Shown piece after piece: positions 58,256 through 64,000 of a DNA stretch of 64,000 nt. The DNA is taken from positions 78,418,001-78,482,000 of the forward strand of contig CM044877.1 of NCBI GenBank assembly GCA_024500155.1, in the 5' to 3' direction. The position numbers were made by a program, and so were the translations under genes. This stretch comes from Chenopodium formosanum (taxonomy: Eukaryota; Streptophyta; Magnoliopsida; Caryophyllales; Amaranthaceae). The first letter of the stretch is position 1, and each line of letters begins with the position of its first letter. The notes under the pieces are model-generated. The model did not search any database and was not told the origin of the DNA. It saw only the letters and a program-made list of their open reading frames with translations.

Positions 58256-58732
58256 TTACCGTGGATGTGACACTGAATATGACCATGGAACAACTTGATT
58301 TTCTTCATCATCTTCATGTTCATCACCATCTTCAAACCCGTCATCCCCATCGTCGTCGTCGTCATCATCATCGTTGTCGTCCTCCTCCTCCTCATCGTCG
58401 TCGTCCTGATCAAGATCCTCATCGGCCACTACACGGCCGACACCCGTGTTTAAGTCTCTAGCATTACTAATAATATTATGGTGCCGTGCATCATTTTTGG
58501 CACCGAGACATGTTGGACAAACGGAGATAGTAGGTCCAAACTTGGGGCCGGACCCCGACCATAGTGTAGGAGATTGACAAATATGGCAAAGAAGAGTCCT
58601 ACAATGTTTAGAAACAAGAAAATTAGCACTATGAACTTTGGAATCACATTCATAGCATAAATTTGCTTGATCTGATTCACAAAATATTGTAGCAATATTG
58701 CTACATAACTCACATTTTCTCTTCACCCTCAT
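58256..58732 (-). CDS. Single B-box zinc-finger protein with acidic tail
   Basis: A 158-residue B-box (BBX) protein. The B-box ligands C7, C10, C18, D21, C26, C29, H34 and H43 are all present. A following HTRTLLCxxC-like stretch (HCRTLLCHICQSPTLW) and VCPTC (C72, C75) suggest a degenerate second box, as in the BBX28/29-like group, which act as nuclear transcription co-factors in light signalling. Residues 104-143 are almost all Asp and Glu, then ENQVVPW follows, a motif seen near the same place in BBX28-type proteins. It is encoded by a GAT/GAC/GAG microsatellite (58330-58440). The start at 58732 (MRVKRKCELC) lies just after a run of about 19 A on the minus strand. The end may be incomplete: the terminal CACGGTAAAATGG could be a splice donor, but no further exon was found. 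Confidence 0.85.
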   Translation of the reverse strand: MRVKRKCELCSNIATIFCESDQANLCYECDSKVHSANFLVSKHCRTLLCHICQSPTLWSGSGPKFGPTISVCPTCLGAKNDARHHNIISNARDLNTGVGRVVADEDLDQDDDDEEEEDDNDDDDDDDDGDDGFEDGDEHEDDEENQVVPWSYSVSHPR

Positions 58733-59114
58733 TTTTTTTTTTAAAAAAAAAAACAATTTTATTTCTCCAAACAAGGAATAGTAATGATTTCTTTATATTT
58801 ATAGAAGGCTTTTTTAAGGTGGAAAAAAGTATGGTTTTGACAAGTTGAAGTTTGTTTATGTAAATAAATTGTCTGGCTAAAGTTTGTGGTGGGATTTTGA
58901 AGATTTGATGTAAGATATTTTTTATATATTATTTCTACTATTGCTTATTCTAGTGACAACTAGGAGAAGTTGTGGCTATTGTCATTTCCTTTTAATGTAA
59001 ATAAATATAAACCATATGATATGATTCTTCAGGTGGATTCAAAGGGTATCCCATGGAATTATTTTTAGTACTAATTCCACTACATATCTCTCTTTTGACT
59101 AATTAATTAATATA

Positions 59115-59346
59115 CTTCGTCTGTTTTACTAAAATTGCCCTATATATCAAAAATAAATGTCCTATTAAGTTCGCATCATTGTCTTAATTATATAAAATTT
59201 TCAACTCATGTGCAATTATGTAAAGACAAAAAATAAAATAAAAGTAATAAATAGCCTTTTATCCTTTTAAATAAATCAACTCTGATCTGAACGAAATGTT
59301 GTATGGAGATGGGACAATTGTTCAGAAATAGAAGTCACGGAGGAAG
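59115..59346. mobile_element. Stowaway-like MITE, 232 bp
   Basis: The left end reads CTTCGTCTGTTTTACTAAAA and the right end AGTCACGGAGGAAG, imperfect inverted repeats of the CTCCCTCCGT class. TA flanks both sides (59113-59114, 59347-59348). The interior is AT-rich and non-coding. Confidence 0.62.
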
Positions 59347-59991
59347 TATTAGTTTATTATGGAGGGTGAACATATATTATTGTTCTACTTTCTTGAATGG
59401 GTAGGATGTTGGAACTTCTACATGTGGAACTAATTATACTAAAAGTCCAAATTAATGTTTGATTAGAAGTCTAATTAATAGTTTAATCTATCAATAAGGA
59501 CAAACCACCTTATGTAACTTTCCATTAATGTAAAATATATAAGTTAATGATTTATGCATATAATACAGGACTATGGGTCCTTTTCATGCCTTGCACTAAA
59601 CTCCAATCGATCTATTATTTGGAAATAAGAGATGAGCTTATAACTCAAGATTTCGTTACGTAGTCTTTGTTACTTCAACACAGATTTGAAAATTCAACTT
59701 TATCAAAAAATTATAATAATGATCAATTGCAAGCTGATCGAATGAAATTAAAATGAATATAATTAAGCTAGAAATGATTCATAACTCAAAAGCCTAATAC
59801 AAAATGTTTGATGGTGTGAAATTAAGCCGTGTTGTTATTAATTTCATTGAGTTCAATTTCATTCGATTTTATATTTCTATTTTGTCCTATTCCACTCATC
59901 ACCCTTATGCTATCTCAATCATTTTTTTTTCCACTTTAATAATCTTTGTTTTTAAACGAGAAAGTAAACACAAGAAAAAGGAAAAAGTAAT

Positions 59992-60016
59992 GGTTAGAGT
60001 TAGAGTTAGAGTTAGA
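59992..60016 (+). repeat. Short GTTAGA tandem run
   Basis: Four copies of GTTAGA occur in a row. It resembles, but does not match, the plant telomere unit TTTAGGG, so it is treated as a simple repeat. Confidence 0.6.
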
Positions 60017-60389
60017 TTGATAAGAATTTCATAAATTATTAAGCTTGTGAGCATGTTGAATGCCAATTTGCCAAATAAGGTATTGGGCTCTAAATACCAT
60101 TTGTCCAATTTAATTGCCGAAGTTATTAAACGGGCCGAGATCGAGAATTTCGAATCGTCGTAAAATTAGCCCAACAAATGGAGTTAGATCAATTAACAAG
60201 TGGCGGATTCTACAAGTGTATTCTAAGCGCATTTTTTTATTTTATATACTAGTATATGTATATATATATATATATATATATGGGCCCAAAAAGTCTTTTA
60301 TAGAATATATCCACCATAGGGTATTAGGGTGTATAAGAGCAATGGGTCTTAACTGCGTACTTATGTAGCTATTATAGCTGCATACTTAT

Positions 60390-60558
60390 AAAAATTAGGA
60401 GCTGAACTAAAGTGAACTGAATTGAACTAAAATGAATATTGTATAAGAGAAGAAAATTAGGAGCTGAACTGAATTGAACTAAAATAAATATTCTATAAGA
60501 GAAGAAAATTAGGAGCTGAACTGAACTGAACTGAAAATAAACATATGAGAACAAGCCC
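60390..60558. mobile_element. Tourist-like MITE, CAGTT family, 5' end lost
   Basis: The right end ATGAGAACAAGCCC is followed by TTA (60559-60561). The left end is missing; the element starts within AAAATTAGGAGCTGAACT. The segment ATAAGAGAAGAAAATTAGGA occurs twice (about 60445 and 60497), showing an internal duplication. Confidence 0.7.
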
Positions 60559-60861
60559 TTAGTGTAAGTCAATGGTTAGTGTAAGAGGTGATTGGTGTGG
60601 ATTTAAGCAAGAGTTATATGAGATAGATTAAAGAAAAATAGATTAAATGAATATCTGATGGTAGACAAATTATCAAACTTAATCAATAAGCTAATTTTAA
60701 TTTTCAAATAATGTGTTCTTTTTTAAAAAACAATAAATTCGAGTTGACAAGTCGGGTTCGGATCGGGTTTGATAAGCAAATTTATGGGTTAAACGAGTTC
60801 AAACTAAATCGGGTTACGGGTCAAAAAAAAAATTTGTTCAAGACCCACAAAACCGGATCAG

Positions 60862-60970
60862 GTGAGAGTGAGGGGTAGCTCAAGTGATTAGAGCTTTCCT
60901 CCCGATTCTAGAAAGTCCTGGGATCGATTCTCACTCCCGCCCTTGTGGCTCTCTAAACACCAAAAACGTA
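60862..60970 (+). mobile_element. SINE family B copy
   Basis: It has GGGGTAGCTCAAGTGATTAG (A-box-like) and CTGGGATCGATTCTCACTCC (B-box-like), then TTGTGGCTCTCTAAACACC. It matches the minus-strand copy at 27545-27650, including the sequence after the B box. The flanks repeat ACAAAACCGGATCAGG (60848 and 60970), which may be its target duplication. Confidence 0.65.
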
Positions 60971-61257
60971 CAAAACCGGATCAGGTTTGCGGGGTCAAAA
61001 ATTGGCAAGTCTAATTACTACCATAGAGTTTTTACATTTGCATGCGCATGCAAAAGACAAAATAAAGAACTCCACATTTTTTAAAATGAGTACGTAGGCA
61101 AAATAATTCTAAGGGCTATGAGATAATTTAAGTCGAACAAAGAGAGCTAGTGTACTTCGATATTGTATTTTGTATTACTCCTCCGTAAGAGTTACTAATA
61201 TTCCGTATTAAAGAATGTTAAAAGGCAAAAGACAATAGTACTAGCATTAGACTCTTA

Positions 61258-61517
61258 CACTTTGTTTGAATTGAAGAAAAAAGAGGGGAAAGAAGGGAAA
61301 GGAAGGGAACATAAGGGATATAATTTCTTTCATTTGGATCACAAATGAAAAAAGAAAGGAATTAGAGGGGAAAGAAATGAAAGAATTAAATTATATTCAA
61401 GTATAAGAAATTAATCTCTCCATGAAGAGATTTGAAAGGAAACTTATCTTCCTTCCCTCCCCTCCCTTTCTCTGCCCTCCCCTTCTTTTCTTTCTCATTT
61501 CTTTATCCAAACACACT
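61258..61517. mobile_element. Polypurine/polypyrimidine MITE candidate
   Basis: The left end ACACTTTGTTTGAATTG and right end TTTATCCAAACACACTA are imperfect inverted repeats. Inside, a GGGAAAGAAGGGAAAGGAAG tract near the left is mirrored by a CCTTCCCTCCCCTCCC tract near the right. The target duplication is unclear. Confidence 0.5.
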
Positions 61518-61760
61518 ATTAATTAGGCGTTAACTCAATACGGTGTATCTTTTAATGTATATATATAGGTCTATATTGATATAGGTGATATATATCATGT
61601 GTCATTGACTCATTGTAATATATTTAGTACAGTTGAATATATATATATTTTTTTTTGTTTTGTTTTGTTTTCGACAATAGCAATATAAACACATACTGTA
61701 TTTGAATAAATTTGGAGACAATGTAATGAAAATCAATCAATCAATAACAAAATACTAAAA

Positions 61761-61800
61761 GACACACCAACAATGACACGTGTCATCTTCTGGTGTGTCC
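61761..61800. promoter_or_regulatory. Imperfect palindrome with ACACGTGT core
   Basis: GACACACCA and TGGTGTGTC form the outer arms and ATGACACGTGTCAT the perfect inner part. CACGTG is the G-box/ABRE core bound by bZIP and bHLH factors. It is about 1.6 kb upstream of the EF-hand gene, so a regulatory role is only a possibility. Confidence 0.3.
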
Positions 61801-63259
61801 TTAGTGTTGTTTGTTTTTTTTTTATAAAAAAAAGACTTTTTAAAAAATTGATAAAGAATATATGCAAGTATTTTCTTCCAAAAATTAAGGAAAATAATCA
61901 TAAAATAATATATTTAGCAACTTAAATATCTAATCATATCTTATATAAATTTCTTTATAAACAATCACTTTTAAATGTATGATTATTTATAGTAAAAAAA
62001 TCATGAATATGTATCTTTCAAGCTAACATTTAATCAGTAAATGAAAAATTATCAAACATAGAATAAAAAATTATATGTCATTAGGGTTCAAAATATAAGA
62101 AAACTTGAATAGAAAATACAATATGCAATCATGAAGGGTAAAAAAAATAATATTTTAAGTTGCTTGATTTGGAATAAAATAAGAAATTTATTTTGGACCA
62201 AATTATTTATTATATATTTAAATATAATTTTCAATTATTACACGTGCATGACACGGGATCTAACCTAGTTTATTACTATTGTGAAGTTTGTATAATTGAT
62301 TAATTGTATATCCATTGACTTCTTCAAAGGTTATTAATTGATAAATAAACAAAAAATTGCATAAATTTGATAATTGCTTGTTTTTTAAATGAAAAGTCGC
62401 AAGTACAAATTAATTAAAATTGGCACATTTCTTTCATTTGATGTAAAAATACTGCTTAATAAGTTAAATAAAATGCTAATTGTGATCTTGACCCTTAATC
62501 TAACCCATAACTTGTTTGTCATCTCCACCAAGACGCACCACTCATAGGAACACAACCAACCGTTTATTAGGAGAAATTAAAGAGTGTATTTGAGATTACT
62601 TTTCATAAGACTATAAGAGAAAGATAATGACCGAATAAGATTCTAGCAAATAAACGTATGTTGCACATGGGGGTCGCATTGGTGTATCCACCAATTCCTA
62701 ATAAAAGCATCAACATAAAACCAAAGAAATATAACATTCACGACCGTTTAAATGTTTCAATCACTTATATCGTACAGTAAAACACAACACCATGTCATTA
62801 TCAGGTTGCGAAAGGTATCACGTATTCACGTGCTATAATTCCAGGAAAGCGCCTAAATCACCTAATACGGTCAAAGTTTTCTAAAAACACATATCGATGA
62901 TCAAGTCTTTCTTTAAATGCACATCCATCCCTAAAGATTAAAGAAGCAATGATGGAAAAAGAAATGCCGAAGAAGTAGGCTACATTGCAATTTCCTACGT
63001 TCCCATCCAAAGAACATAAATACGCAGGCTCAAAAGGAAACTGCAATATTTATGCCTATAAAAATACTTTCTATATAAGAAACACAGTAAAGTGCAACTT
63101 CGAGGAAAGCAACCTTAACAAAATAACACCAAATTCCAAAAACATCTCTTTTAACTTTACTTATTCCAACTGCCAATCTGTAACTTCGTTGGCATAATCT
63201 ATTTCGTCCAATTCCTTATGTAATTTCCACTATTTTTTTGTTTCCTACATACACTACCT

Positions 63260-63280
63260 ATATATATATATATATATATA
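63260..63280 (+). promoter_or_regulatory. TA-rich TATA-type region before the EF-hand gene
   Basis: An uninterrupted TATATA run lies about 105-125 bp before the start codon at 63384, a normal distance for a plant TATA box plus a short leader. It could equally be just a microsatellite. Confidence 0.4.
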
Positions 63281-63383
63281 CACAAACTCATCATATATTT
63301 TTATTCAACCAACATTATCATACATTCATACATATTATTTTCAATACATATTATTTTCAACATATATACTTACATTATTTGTC

Positions 63384-63746
63384 ATGGCTTCGAAACAAAG
63401 CATTAGTAACGGGGTTGTGTTCGAGGATTTCTTACCATCGATGGTGGAGAACCTCGGCGAGGAAGGGTTCATGGAGGAGCTATGCAACGGGTTTCGACTA
63501 CTAATGGATGAGCAAAAGGGGGTGATAACGTTTGAGAGCTTAAAGAGAAATTTGTCGGTTTTAGGGTTGAAGGGAATGAGTGATGAAGAAGTAAGGGAAA
63601 TGATGAGGGAAGGAGATGTTGATAAAGATGGATGTTTGAATCAAATGGAGTTTTGTGTTTTAATGTTTAGGTTAAGTCCTGGTTTGATGGATGGTTCAAT
63701 GAGGTGGCTTCAACAAGCTCTTGGACAAAAATCATCATGCTTTTAA
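63384..63746 (+). CDS. Single-EF-hand calcium-binding protein (KIC/PBP1-like)
   Basis: An intronless 120-residue protein. Residues 78-89, DVDKDGCLNQME, form one canonical EF-hand loop with D, D, D at positions 1, 3 and 5, N at 9 and the bidentate E at 12. Upstream, FMEELCNGFRLLMDEQKGVITF (about 29-50) is a degenerate EF-hand in which the loop has lost its ligands. The C-terminus, MRWLQQALGQK, matches the plant KIC/PBP1 group: small Ca2+ sensors that bind the kinesin-like KCBP or the kinase PINOID. It probably acts as a soluble cytosolic regulator; which partner applies cannot be told from sequence. The start follows an AT-rich leader and the frame closes with TAA. An AT-rich 3' flank runs to the window end. 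Confidence 0.92.
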   Translation: MASKQSISNGVVFEDFLPSMVENLGEEGFMEELCNGFRLLMDEQKGVITFESLKRNLSVLGLKGMSDEEVREMMREGDVDKDGCLNQMEFCVLMFRLSPGLMDGSMRWLQQALGQKSSCF

Positions 63747-64000
63747 TACTATGTTTAGTTAGTTTATTATAACTAATTAATTGAGGGTATTATTAGCTAT
63801 GCTATTTTGCAAGTTTCTTGTAATTTTTTTTTTTAATTTTTTTATTTTGAAGTCATTTCATTGCATTGTTTTGTAATTTAATTGCTAAGGAATGCCAATG
63901 TTGATTATGTAATAGGTGATTTTTGTTAGAATTCATGCATGTCTTAAGTTATGTATTATCCCGGCCTATATCATGATAAATGAAGCGCTTCATTGTTATC
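63747..64000. other. 3' flank of the EF-hand gene
   Basis: Presumed 3' UTR and downstream sequence. It is T-rich with no second reading frame; the poly(A) site cannot be placed. Confidence 0.45.

Larger units (their letters stand above)
58733..60389. other. Intergenic upstream of the B-box gene
   Basis: AT-rich, with no supported gene. It holds a Stowaway-like MITE (59115-59346) and a short run of GTTAGA units (59992-60016). Confidence 0.5.
60971..63258. other. Intergenic upstream of the EF-hand gene
   Basis: No gene is supported. It includes an inverted polypurine/polypyrimidine MITE candidate (61258-61517), a palindrome with a G-box core (61761-61800) and a possible element end near 62246-62270. 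Confidence 0.5.

Noticed and set aside
58261..58461. His/Arg-rich plus-strand frame
   Set aside because: Antisense shadow of the Asp/Glu microsatellite in the B-box gene.
60862..60935. tRNA gene candidate
   Set aside because: Same reasoning: repeated with its downstream sequence at 27545-27650.

Overview
The window is nuclear DNA from a flowering plant. It is AT-rich, its genes are split by GT-AG introns, and it is dense in plant transposons. Two genes resemble the 23 kDa jasmonate-induced protein family, best known from Caryophyllales such as spinach, beet and Atriplex, so an Amaranthaceae-type genome is likely. This is inference; no search was run and all calls were made by eye.

Layout. 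(1) 3.0-24 kb: a minus-strand tandem array of four apparently intact nine-exon equilibrative nucleoside transporter (ENT) genes, here called copies 1-4 from left to right, plus a relic of a fifth made of the last two exons only. Exon sizes are almost identical between copies. The order and flanks fit an ancestral two-gene block duplicated as P-Q-P-Q, with the first Q later deleted to a stub that now abuts the stop codon of copy 2. A 5'-truncated L1 LINE lies between copy 1 and the relic, and a CACTA transposon is nested inside it. (2) 24-30 kb: intergenic, with MITEs and a SINE. (3) 30.4-31.7 kb: a single-exon PB1-domain gene on the plus strand. (4) 33-39 kb: transposon-rich, with two broken jasmonate-induced-protein-like genes and two non-autonomous MULE-like elements, one ending 12 bp before a start codon. 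(5) 40.3-44.2 kb: a five-exon PLAC8-type gene with diverged tandem repeats upstream. (6) 47.1-53.3 kb: a two-exon NOSIP/CSU1-type RING/U-box gene whose 5.4 kb intron holds an RTE-clade LINE fused to an AGGCGC-rich repeat. (7) 53-64 kb: intergenic sequence with MITEs and SINEs, a short B-box zinc-finger gene (58.3-58.7 kb, minus) and a single-EF-hand KIC/PBP1-type gene (63.4-63.7 kb, plus).

The genes look like ordinary housekeeping and signalling genes and form no joint pathway apart from the ENT cluster, whose products should move nucleosides across membranes. The clearest signals are structural: transposons whose target-site duplications can be read directly, insertions that can be ordered by nesting or by empty paralogous sites, and a shared Tourist-like MITE family built on CAGTT/GAACT pentamers (about eight copies). 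I found no convincing undescribed biochemical system.
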